The notes beneath the pieces are model-generated. The model was given only the letters and a program-made list of their open reading frames with translations. It had not been told where the DNA came from and ran no database searches. A DNA stretch of 5,206 nucleotides from an uncultured Eubacteriales bacterium. Lineage in GTDB: Bacteria > Bacillota > Clostridia > Lachnospirales > Lachnospiraceae. The first letter of the stretch is position 1, and each line of letters begins with the position of its first letter. The translations under genes and the position numbers were made by a program. The stretch spans positions 1-5,206 of the forward strand of contig CASFUI010000327.1 in the NCBI GenBank assembly GCA_949297565.1. Direction: 5' to 3'. Below are positions 1 through 5,206 of this stretch, piece after piece.

Positions 1-1
1 A

Positions 2-1033
2 AGTGAGGTTATTGAAAAGCTGGGAAATAAGCAGGAAGCAAGAAACACAATGTCTGCCGCGGGTGTTCCTGTAATTCCGGGAACGAAAGAGCCGGTCTTT
101 GACGCGGCTCATGGCAAAAGATATGCAGAGCAGATAGGTTATCCTGTTATGATTAAGGCCGCGCTTGGCGGCGGAGGCAAGGGCATGAGAATAGCCCGCG
201 ACGAGCAGGAATTTGAGAGGGAGTTTAACAATGCTCAGAGAGAGGCGGTAAACGGTTTTGCGGATAAAACAATGTATATAGAAAAATACATTGAAGAACC
301 TCGTCATATAGAATTTCAGATTCTTGCCGACAATTACGGAAATATTATTCATCTCGGGGAAAGAGACTGCTCGATACAGCGCAATCATCAGAAACTTGTG
401 GAGGAATCACCTTCTGCCGGGCTTAACGGAGAAATAAGAAAAAAAATGGGAGAAACCGCTGTGAGGGCTGCGAGAGCTGCCAATTATACAAACGCGGGCA
501 CCGTAGAGTTTCTTCTCGACAAAAATAACAATTTTTATTTTATGGAGATGAATACAAGAATTCAGGTCGAGCACGGCGTTACCGAAATGGTGACGGGAAT
601 AGACCTTATAAAAGAGCAGATTAAGATTGCCGCGGGCGAGAGGCTTAACATTTCACAGGAGGATGTTGTGCTGAGAGGCTCTGCGATAGAGATGAGAATT
701 AACGCGGAGGATCCTTATAAAAAATTTGCGCCTTCTCCGGGGACTATAAGCCATATACATATTCCGGGAGGAAACGGAGTAAGAATAGATACAGCCGTGT
801 ATCAGGGCTACTCGATACCTCCGTTTTATGATTCAATGATTATGAAGGTTATTGTTCACGACAGTGACCGCAGTCTTGCAATCAGTAAAATGAAGAGTGT
901 ACTCGGTGAAATAATAATTGACGGCGTCACGACAAACCGCGATTTTCAATATGAGATATGCTGCAACGAGAAATTCAAAAAAGGTAATGTGACGACAAAT
1001 TTTATAGCAGAAGAGTTTGCTGATTTTATGTAA
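2..1033 (+). CDS. accC: Biotin carboxylase subunit of acetyl-CoA carboxylase, 5'-truncated by window
   Basis: Catalyses ATP- and bicarbonate-dependent carboxylation of biotin on the carrier protein AccB, the first half-reaction of malonyl-CoA synthesis in the cytoplasm. The frame is open from base 2, and the 16 codons before the first ATG (base 50) match the family (SEVIEKLGNKQEAR), so this is a cut gene, not one starting at 50. The 343 visible residues lack about the first 106 of the usual ~449. Visible: the ATP-grasp glycine loop (GGGGKG, residues ~56-61), EKYIEEPRHIE (~94-104), HQK (~129-131), the catalytic EMNTR..QVEH stretch (E182, N184, R186, E190) and the RINAEDP arginine (R232, corresponding to E. 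coli R338). The carboxylase C-terminal domain is complete (PPFYDSMI, IIDGVTTN). The stop lies 13 nt before the next start, indicating an operon. Roles of the residues are from the family; the identity is clear by eye. Confidence 0.97.
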   Translation, partial: SEVIEKLGNKQEARNTMSAAGVPVIPGTKEPVFDAAHGKRYAEQIGYPVMIKAALGGGGKGMRIARDEQEFEREFNNAQREAVNGFADKTMYIEKYIEEPRHIEFQILADNYGNIIHLGERDCSIQRNHQKLVEESPSAGLNGEIRKKMGETAVRAARAANYTNAGTVEFLLDKNNNFYFMEMNTRIQVEHGVTEMVTGIDLIKEQIKIAAGERLNISQEDVVLRGSAIEMRINAEDPYKKFAPSPGTISHIHIPGGNGVRIDTAVYQGYSIPPFYDSMIMKVIVHDSDRSLAISKMKSVLGEIIIDGVTTNRDFQYEICCNEKFKKGNVTTNFIAEEFADFM

Positions 1034-1046
1034 AATGGAGAACAGT

Positions 1047-2771
1047 ATGGAATTTAAGTCTTTTTTTAAGAAAAATACATCCTTGCCTGTAAGTGACAGC
1101 AAGGCAAACGTGCCGGACGGATTGTTTACAAAATGTCCGAAATGTTCAAAAATGATTCTTACAGAAGATATGTATCTTAACAACTGTGTCTGCCCGAACT
1201 GCAATCATTATTTCAAAATAGACGCAAAAACAAGAATATCAATGGTGCTGGATTCCGGCACCTTTGAGGAATGGGATGTTGGAATTAAAGAAAAAAATCC
1301 GTGCGGTTTTGAGGGCTATCCTGAGAAATTACGCGAGCTCAAATCAAAAACAGGATTAGATGAGGCCATTGTGACAGGTCACGGAAAAATAGACGGAAAT
1401 GATGTTGTCATAGGCGTTTGTGATACAAGATTTCTTATGGGAAGCATGGGCGAGGTCGTAGGTGAAAAACTTACTCGCGCTGTTGAAAAAGCCACAGAAT
1501 TGAAACTTCCGCTGATTGTATTTACATGTTCCGGAGGAGCCAGAATGCAGGAGGGTGTTGTATCCCTGATGCAGATGGAAAAAACGAGCGCGGCAATAAA
1601 GCGCCATGACAAGGCTGGACTTCTGTATGTCACAGTGCTTACAAATCCGACAACAGGAGGAGTAACGGCGAGCTTTGCGATGCTTGGAGATATTATTCTC
1701 TCTGAGCCCGAGGCGTTAGTCGGCTTTGCCGGACCGAGAGTAATCAGACAGACAATAGGTCAGGAGCTGCCTAAGGGTTTTCAGCGTGCTGAATTTTTGC
1801 TTGAACACGGAATGATTGATAATATTGTTGAGCGCAGTAATCTTAAAAAGACACTTTCACAGATTGTTAAGCTGCATATTAAAAATAAAGACAACAGACT
1901 TGCTGAATATAAAAAATATCTTGAGGATAAATGGGCTAATCTGAAAAAACGCTATGCTGATATAGACTGGGAGAATGCACAGGAAAACAATCTGTCGGCA
2001 TGGGAAAAGGTAAAAATAGCAAGAGATAACAAGAGACCTACAACTATTGATTACATCAACAGGCTTACGAAAAATTTTTACGAGCTCCACGGAGACAGAA
2101 AATTCGGAGATGACGGAGCGATTATCGGCGGAATAGCGATGTTTGGAAAAATGCCTGTCACCGTAATCGGTCATCAGAAGGGCGTCAACGTAAAGGATAA
2201 TATTTACAGAAATTTCGGCATGCCTAATCCTGAGGGGTACAGGAAAGCTCTGCGTCTTATGAAGCAGGCTGAAAAATTTGGCAGACCGGTAATCTGTTTT
2301 GTTGATACTCCGGGCGCATATCCCGGAGCGGGCGCGGAACAGAGAGGTCAGGGAACAGCCATTGCGGAAAATCTGTTTGAGATGTCAGACCTTAAATGCC
2401 CTATTCTTTCAATATTTATCGGGGAGGGCGGCAGCGGCGGAGCGCTTGCGCTTGCGGCGGCGGATGAAGTATGGATGCTGGAAAATTCCGTATACTCAGT
2501 GCTGTCACCTGAAGGGTTTGCGAGTATTCTTTACAAAAACCCGAAAATGGCGGAAAAAGCCAGCGAGGATATGAAAATCACAGCTAAAGATTTGCTTGAA
2601 ATGGGAATAATAGAGCGTGTTATTCCTGAATATGAAGTTGTTTCAAGAGAAAATCTTATAGTTTTTTGTATGTATATAAAAATTCTTATTGCCGGTTTCC
2701 TTATGGATAAAGGCAGTATGACAGCGGAGGAGCTGACAGAAAAAAGATATGAAAGATTTAGAAAAATGTAA
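1047..2771 (+). CDS. accDA: Fused acetyl-CoA carboxyltransferase, beta (AccD) + alpha (AccA) in one chain
   Basis: Transfers the carboxyl group from carboxybiotin to acetyl-CoA, giving malonyl-CoA. One 574-residue chain carries what E. coli makes as two subunits. The AccD half (~1-285) has a four-cysteine zinc ribbon (C30, C33, C49, C52), SGGARMQEG (~162-170), GPR (~229-231) and the FQRAEFLLEHG signature (~245-255). After a charged linker (~280-315), the AccA half has SAWEKVKIARD (~317), HQKG (376-379), RNFGMPNPEGYRKALRLM, DTPGAYPG (420-427), GEGGSGGALAL (~459-469) and a terminal RYERFRKM. The start at 1047 is chosen because GGAG at 1037-1040 sits 6 nt upstream; ATG 1035 and TTG 1017 are also open but have no ribosome site. 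The long N-terminal helical part of stand-alone AccA is shortened, and the usual GGAHRDP motif near the end is replaced by a more hydrophobic stretch (~537-554). The stop overlaps the next gene. Such fusions are known in Clostridia. Confidence 0.95.
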   Translation: MEFKSFFKKNTSLPVSDSKANVPDGLFTKCPKCSKMILTEDMYLNNCVCPNCNHYFKIDAKTRISMVLDSGTFEEWDVGIKEKNPCGFEGYPEKLRELKSKTGLDEAIVTGHGKIDGNDVVIGVCDTRFLMGSMGEVVGEKLTRAVEKATELKLPLIVFTCSGGARMQEGVVSLMQMEKTSAAIKRHDKAGLLYVTVLTNPTTGGVTASFAMLGDIILSEPEALVGFAGPRVIRQTIGQELPKGFQRAEFLLEHGMIDNIVERSNLKKTLSQIVKLHIKNKDNRLAEYKKYLEDKWANLKKRYADIDWENAQENNLSAWEKVKIARDNKRPTTIDYINRLTKNFYELHGDRKFGDDGAIIGGIAMFGKMPVTVIGHQKGVNVKDNIYRNFGMPNPEGYRKALRLMKQAEKFGRPVICFVDTPGAYPGAGAEQRGQGTAIAENLFEMSDLKCPILSIFIGEGGSGGALALAAADEVWMLENSVYSVLSPEGFASILYKNPKMAEKASEDMKITAKDLLEMGIIERVIPEYEVVSRENLIVFCMYIKILIAGFLMDKGSMTAEELTEKRYERFRKM

Positions 2772-3852
2772 AAATAATAAAGCTCTTGTTATAGGCGGAA
2801 AACAACTGGATATACCTTTAATTCAGGGCGGAATGGGCGTGGGAGTAAGCCTGAGCGGCCTTGCTGGAGCTGTGGCTAAGGAGGGCGGCGTCGGTATTAT
2901 ATCAACGGCTCAGATAGGATTTAACGAACCTGACTTTGAGACTGATACGCTGGGGAGCTGTCTGAGAGCTATACGCTCTCATATTATGAAAGCAAAAGAA
3001 ATTGCGCAGAATAAGGGCATGATAGGAGTAAACGTCATGACGGCCCTCAAAAATTACAGAGAGCATGTTGAGGAGGCTGTAAAATCAGGCGCCGATATAA
3101 TAGTATGCGGCGCAGGACTTCCTATCGATTTGCCGGCGGTTGTGTCAGATGCATGCAAAAAGTTTCAGGTGAAAAAGCCTTGCATAGCGCCTATTGTTTC
3201 ATCGGCGAGAGCAGCTAAAATATTGCTTAAACACTGGGCTGACAGGTACGGCGAAACTGCTGATTTGATTGTAGTTGAAGGACCAAAAGCAGGAGGACAT
3301 CTCGGGTACACGGCACAGGAGGCTTCCTGCCCTGACAGCGTTGATTTCGATAATATAGTAAAATCTGTTATAGACTGCAAAAAAGAGTATGAAGAAAAAT
3401 TTTCAAAAAAAATCGCGGTAGCGGCAGGTGGAGGAATTTCTGCGAGAGATGACGCCGAACATGTTTTTTCGCTTGGAGCTGATGCTATACAGGTAGCAAG
3501 CAGATTTGTCGCAACAGCGGAGTGCGACGCCGATGAACGATATAAACAGGCGTATGTTGACGCGGATAAGGATGACATTGTGATAATAAAAAGTCCTGTA
3601 GGTATGCCCGGGCGTGCGGTGAGAAACGCGTTTGTGAGAAGTATAGAACAAAAAAGCATTCCGGTTAAAAAGTGTCTGTCATGTCTTTCAAAATGCAATC
3701 CGGCGCAGATACCATACTGTATAACAGACGCATTGATAAAAGCCGTCAAGGGAGATGTTGACAACGGACTGATATTCTGCGGAGCTGAAATTGGTGAAAT
3801 TAAAAAAATTTCTTCAGTGAAAAATGTGATAGAAGAGCTGTTGTACATATAG
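2749..3852 (+). CDS. FabK / nitronate monooxygenase family flavoprotein, probable enoyl-ACP reductase
   Basis: FMN-dependent TIM-barrel oxidoreductase of the family containing FabK (enoyl-ACP reductase II) and nitronate monooxygenases. Visible: the N-terminal PLIQGGMGVGVS loop (~23-34), GVNVMTA, CGAGLP, the family signature EGPKAGGHLG with the conserved histidine at 184, and the phosphate-binding AAGGGI (~225-230) and GADAIQVASRF stretches. At 367 residues it is about 50 longer than typical FabK (~310-320). The extra C-terminal part holds four cysteines, C309, C312, C316 and C324 (CLSCLSKC...PYC), which may bind a metal or Fe-S cluster (inference). ATG 2749 is the first start after an in-frame TGA at 2734. 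It overlaps accDA by 23 nt and lacks a well-placed ribosome site (GGAGGAG at 2726-2732 is too far upstream), suggesting translational coupling. Its place in the acc operon favours a role in fatty-acid elongation; substrate is not proven, and nitronate oxidation remains possible. No symbol is given because fabK is only inferred. Confidence 0.88.
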   Translation: MKDLEKCKNNKALVIGGKQLDIPLIQGGMGVGVSLSGLAGAVAKEGGVGIISTAQIGFNEPDFETDTLGSCLRAIRSHIMKAKEIAQNKGMIGVNVMTALKNYREHVEEAVKSGADIIVCGAGLPIDLPAVVSDACKKFQVKKPCIAPIVSSARAAKILLKHWADRYGETADLIVVEGPKAGGHLGYTAQEASCPDSVDFDNIVKSVIDCKKEYEEKFSKKIAVAAGGGISARDDAEHVFSLGADAIQVASRFVATAECDADERYKQAYVDADKDDIVIIKSPVGMPGRAVRNAFVRSIEQKSIPVKKCLSCLSKCNPAQIPYCITDALIKAVKGDVDNGLIFCGAEIGEIKKISSVKNVIEELLYI

Positions 3853-3897
3853 AGCAATCACCGTATAAAAACCCCTATTTGATTTAGAATATATTAT

Positions 3898-3933
3898 ATG
3901 ATAAACTGTGCACAGGGTGCACAGTTTACTGCG
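3898..3933. repeat. 36-bp repeat, copy 1, containing a perfect palindromic hairpin
   Basis: Identical over 36 bp to 4008-4043; the match stops abruptly at both edges. Inside it, TAAACTGTGCAC (3902-3913) and GTGCACAGTTTA (3917-3928) are perfect inverted repeats of 12 bp around the loop AGG. It begins 45 bp after the stop of the flavoprotein gene. As RNA it would be a strong hairpin, but the nearest T-run (3940-3944) is 11 nt past the stem, so it is not a classical terminator. It could be a protein-binding dyad, a REP-like palindrome or a transcript-end stabiliser; the sequence does not decide between these. Confidence 0.93.
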
Positions 3934-3969
3934 CATAAATTTTTGCGTTTACCGCAAAAATATGAGCGC
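3931..3969. repeat. Inverted repeat / hairpin between the two repeat copies
   Basis: ATTTTTGCG (3939-3947) and CGCAAAAAT (3953-3961) are a perfect 9-bp inverted repeat with the loop TTTAC. The stem can be extended through a mismatched segment to GCGC at 3931-3934 pairing with GCGC at 3966-3969. The AT-rich outer part and lack of a following T-run argue against an intrinsic terminator. Confidence 0.7.
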
Positions 3970-3976
3970 TTAAAAT
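3948..3976 (+). promoter_or_regulatory. Weak candidate sigma-A promoter for pflA
   Basis: TTTACC (3948-3953) and TAAAAT (3971-3976) are separated by 17 bp and approximate -35 and -10 boxes (two and one mismatches to consensus). Transcription would begin near 3983 and give a leader of about 95 nt carrying the 3990-4010 hairpin and repeat copy 2 ahead of pflA. The -35 lies in the loop of the preceding hairpin. The match is only moderate, and read-through from the upstream operon is an alternative source of pflA mRNA. Confidence 0.25.
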
Positions 3977-3989
3977 CCGCCGGAGGCTC

Positions 3990-4010
3990 CATGTGCGCAA
4001 TACGCACATG
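3990..4010. repeat. Inverted repeat CATGTGCG / CGCACATG
   Basis: CATGTGCG (3990-3997) and CGCACATG (4003-4010) form a perfect 8-bp inverted repeat with the loop CAATA. It abuts the hairpin of repeat copy 2 with a single base between, so the two stems could stack. It shares the TGTGC...GCACA design of the 36-bp repeats. A small GCC-GGA-GGC stem-loop (3979-3987) lies just upstream. Confidence 0.8.
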
Positions 4011-4043
4011 ATAAACTGTGCACAGGGTGCACAGTTTACTGCG
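4008..4043. repeat. 36-bp repeat, copy 2, containing a perfect palindromic hairpin
   Basis: Exact copy of 3898-3933, start-to-start distance 110 bp. The 12-bp stem arms are 4012-4023 and 4027-4038 with the loop AGG. It ends 35 bp before the pflA start codon, so on a transcript running into pflA this hairpin would lie in the 5' leader, about 27 nt before the Shine-Dalgarno site. Confidence 0.93.
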
Positions 4044-4078
4044 GCATATATCGGAATATTTAAAAAGGGGAATTGTAT

Positions 4079-4852
4079 ATGGAAAACAAAGAAATTAAGG
4101 GAATAATTCACTCAGTTGAGAGCTTCGGTTCTGTAGACGGACCAGGAGTGAGATATATTATATTTTTGCAGGGCTGCCACATGAGATGCAGATATTGCCA
4201 CAACCCTGATACATGGGCGATGAAGGACAAGAATTCTTATGAGGAAACGCCTGCTGAAACTTTAAAAAAGGCGCTGAGATACCGTTCATACTGGAAGGAT
4301 AACGGCGGTATAACAGTCAGCGGCGGCGAGGCTCTCCTGCAGCTTGACTATGTGACGGAGCTGTTCAGGCTTGCAAAAGCTGAGGGTGTTCATACGACGC
4401 TTGACACCTCAGGCAATCCGTTTACGCGAGAGGAGCCATTTTTCAGCAAGTTTAATGAGCTTATGAAATATACGGATTTGTTTCTCCTTGATATAAAGCA
4501 CATTGACTCTGAAAAACATAAAGCGCTCACTCATTGGGATAACAGCAATATCTTGGATTTGGCAAGATATTTATCTGACAACGGCAAAAAAATGTGGATT
4601 CGTCATGTGCTTGTGCCGGGATATACCGATGATGAGGGCGACTTGGAGAAGCTGCGTGATTTTGTAAAGAGTTTAAAGACGGTTGACCGTTTTGAAATTC
4701 TTCCGTATCACACACTCGGAGTGTTTAAGTGGAAAGAGCTGGGAATGGATTACACGCTTGAAGACGTTGCTCCGCCGACAGGCGAGCAGATAGAGCGCGC
4801 AAACAATATTTTAGAGACAAAGGAATACAGAGGATATCTGAATGTAATGTAA
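4079..4852 (+). CDS. pflA: Pyruvate formate-lyase activating enzyme (radical SAM)
   Basis: Uses a [4Fe-4S] cluster and S-adenosylmethionine to install the glycyl radical on pyruvate formate-lyase, switching on anaerobic cleavage of pyruvate to acetyl-CoA and formate. Evidence: the N-terminal GIIHSVESFGSVDGPGVR typical of PflA, the radical SAM cluster motif CHMRCRYC (C33, C37, C40) followed by HNPDTW, the SAM-binding SGGE (81-84), LDTSG (108-112), LLDIKH and the C-terminal ILPYH/GVFKWKELG signature. The 257 residues compare with 246 in E. coli. No second ferredoxin-type cysteine cluster is present, which separates it from activases of other glycyl-radical enzymes. The start at 4079 is set by AGGGG (4066-4070) 8 nt upstream; an in-frame TTG at 4073 is too close to that site. 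No pflB is adjacent: upstream is the palindrome-rich gap and downstream a different gene class. It probably acts on a pyruvate formate-lyase encoded elsewhere, although another glycyl-radical enzyme cannot be excluded. Confidence 0.95.
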   Translation: MENKEIKGIIHSVESFGSVDGPGVRYIIFLQGCHMRCRYCHNPDTWAMKDKNSYEETPAETLKKALRYRSYWKDNGGITVSGGEALLQLDYVTELFRLAKAEGVHTTLDTSGNPFTREEPFFSKFNELMKYTDLFLLDIKHIDSEKHKALTHWDNSNILDLARYLSDNGKKMWIRHVLVPGYTDDEGDLEKLRDFVKSLKTVDRFEILPYHTLGVFKWKELGMDYTLEDVAPPTGEQIERANNILETKEYRGYLNVM

Positions 4853-4862
4853 GGATGTTTAT

Positions 4863-4880
4863 ATGAGCAGCAGATTTTAA
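4863..4880 (+). other. Possible five-codon mini-ORF after pflA
   Basis: ATG at 4863 opens a frame MSSRF ending at TAA 4878-4880. AAGGA (4851-4855), overlapping the pflA stop, is 7 nt upstream, which is good ribosome-site spacing. It could be the stump of a lost downstream gene, a tiny translated leader or chance. There is no family evidence for any product. Confidence 0.15.
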
Positions 4881-4899
4881 TTTATTTTTAAAATTTGTA

Positions 4900-4929
4900 T
4901 TTACATTATTTTATGTAATATGTTATTAT
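4900..4929 (+). promoter_or_regulatory. Candidate promoter of the DUF2798 gene with an internal dyad
   Basis: TTTACA (4900-4905), an 18-bp spacer and an extended -10 of the form TGT-TATTAT (4921-4929) fit a sigma-A promoter. TATACT at 4927-4932 is an alternative -10 but with a 21-bp spacer. Transcription would start near 4936, leaving a leader of roughly 90 nt. An inverted repeat TTACAT-N6-ATGTAA (4901-4918) overlaps the -35 and spacer, where a repressor could bind (inference). Confidence 0.5.
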
Positions 4930-4966
4930 ACTCAAGCAAAAAAATATGGTTATATTGGAAACGCAC

Positions 4967-5020
4967 AATCCTCCGGATGATAACGAACAACACATGTCTT
5001 TAATTACCATTAGGAGGATT
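4967..5020 (+). promoter_or_regulatory. Possible Shine-Dalgarno-sequestering leader helix
   Basis: AATCCTCC (4967-4974) is the perfect reverse complement of GGAGGATT (5013-5020). The latter contains most of the strong ribosome site AGGAGG (5012-5017), placed 7 nt before the ATG at 5025. Pairing across the 38-nt loop would hide the ribosome site, as in translational riboswitches, thermosensors or autoregulated leaders. The 8-bp complement is directly visible; its folding and any ligand are inference. I recognise no known riboswitch class. Confidence 0.4.
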
Positions 5021-5024
5021 TATT

Positions 5025-5206
5025 ATGCCAAAAAACAAATTTCAAGATGCAGTATTCACAGTCATTATGGCCGTAATTATGGTTTACGGAATGATAGTGT
5101 ATAATGTTGCTCTCAATATGGGAGCGGTAACAGGAGAAACATTTTTAGCGGCAATACATGAGCTGCCGATTATGGCTCCAATAGCTTTTGTGCTGGAGTT
5201 TTTTGT
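5025..5206 (+). CDS. DUF2798-type small membrane protein, 3'-truncated by window
   Basis: An open frame of 60 full codons runs off the window end. The start is supported by AGGAGG at 5012-5017 with 7-nt spacing. After a short polar N-terminus (MPKNKFQD), residues ~9-27 form a hydrophobic helix (AVFTVIMAVIMVYGMIVYN). A loop with GAVTGETF follows, then HELPIMAPIAFVLEFF enters a second membrane segment. This pattern resembles DUF2798 membrane proteins common in gut Bacillota, recognised from memory of the family and not by search. The function is unknown. The strong ribosome site, its own likely promoter and a leader with a complementary anti-Shine-Dalgarno stretch suggest separately controlled expression, not part of a pflA operon. 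Full length, and whether the domain is duplicated as in some relatives, cannot be seen. Confidence 0.75.
   Translation, partial: MPKNKFQDAVFTVIMAVIMVYGMIVYNVALNMGAVTGETFLAAIHELPIMAPIAFVLEFF

Noticed and set aside
1017..1046. Earlier accDA starts (TTG 1017 or ATG 1035)
   Set aside because: Neither has a ribosome site; GGAG at 1037-1040 has ideal spacing to ATG 1047, and MEFKSFFKK resembles family N-termini.
2299..2574. Arginine-rich 91-codon ORF on the + strand inside accDA
   Set aside because: It lies in another frame over the conserved AccA core; its arginine-rich, low-complexity composition is a by-product of the glycine/alanine codons of the real gene.
2661..2700. Frameshift in the hydrophobic tail of accDA
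   Set aside because: Both other frames hit stops or give unlikely sequence, and the original frame recovers the conserved RYERFRKM end, so the frame is intact.
3165..3857. 230-codon ORF on the - strand opposite the flavoprotein gene
   Set aside because: Serine/alanine/isoleucine-rich translation with no recognisable domain, fully antisense to a conserved gene.
3902..3944. Intrinsic terminator for the acc operon
   Set aside because: The stem is strong, but the T-run starts 11 nt after its end, too far for a standard rho-independent terminator. The hairpin may still mark the transcript end by other means.
3898..4043. CRISPR-like repeat-spacer arrangement
   Set aside because: Only two repeats, each fully palindromic, separated by a 74-bp segment that itself folds into hairpins; no cas genes or leader are present.
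4874..4894. Terminator after pflA (ATTTTAA / TTAAAAT stem)
   Set aside because: The 7-bp stem is made only of A-T pairs and is not followed by a T-run, so it is expected from AT-rich composition.

Overview
The window reads as chromosomal DNA of an anaerobic Bacillota, most likely a clostridial gut or rumen lineage. The reasons are moderately AT-rich DNA with strong GGAGG-type Shine-Dalgarno sites, a single-chain acetyl-CoA carboxyltransferase (AccD fused to AccA), a flavin-dependent FabK/nitronate-monooxygenase-type reductase in the same operon, and a glycyl-radical activating enzyme. The genus cannot be fixed from sequence reading alone. All genes are on the + strand.

Bases 2-3852 are the 3' end of a fatty-acid synthesis operon. 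It holds accC (biotin carboxylase, 5' end cut by the window), an accD-accA fusion (start best placed at 1047) and a FabK/nitronate-monooxygenase family flavoprotein that overlaps the fusion gene by 23 nt. AccC charges biotin with CO2 and the fused AccDA moves it to acetyl-CoA to give malonyl-CoA. The flavoprotein is plausibly an enoyl-ACP reductase of the same pathway. The biotin carrier (accB) and the other fab genes are not in view.

Bases 3853-4078 are a 226-bp non-coding gap packed with palindromes. A perfect 36-bp direct repeat occurs twice (3898-3933 and 4008-4043, 110 bp apart). Each copy contains a perfect 12-bp inverted repeat with a 3-nt loop, and further hairpins fill the space between. 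This is the least explained structure in the window.

Bases 4079-4852 encode a pyruvate formate-lyase activating enzyme (PflA, radical SAM), with no pflB on either side within view.

Bases 4853-5024 carry a plausible promoter and a 5' leader in which an AATCCTCC segment is perfectly complementary to the Shine-Dalgarno region of the next gene. That gene (5025 to the window end) is a small membrane protein of the DUF2798 type, cut by the window. No tRNA, rRNA, CRISPR array or recognisable insertion sequence was seen.
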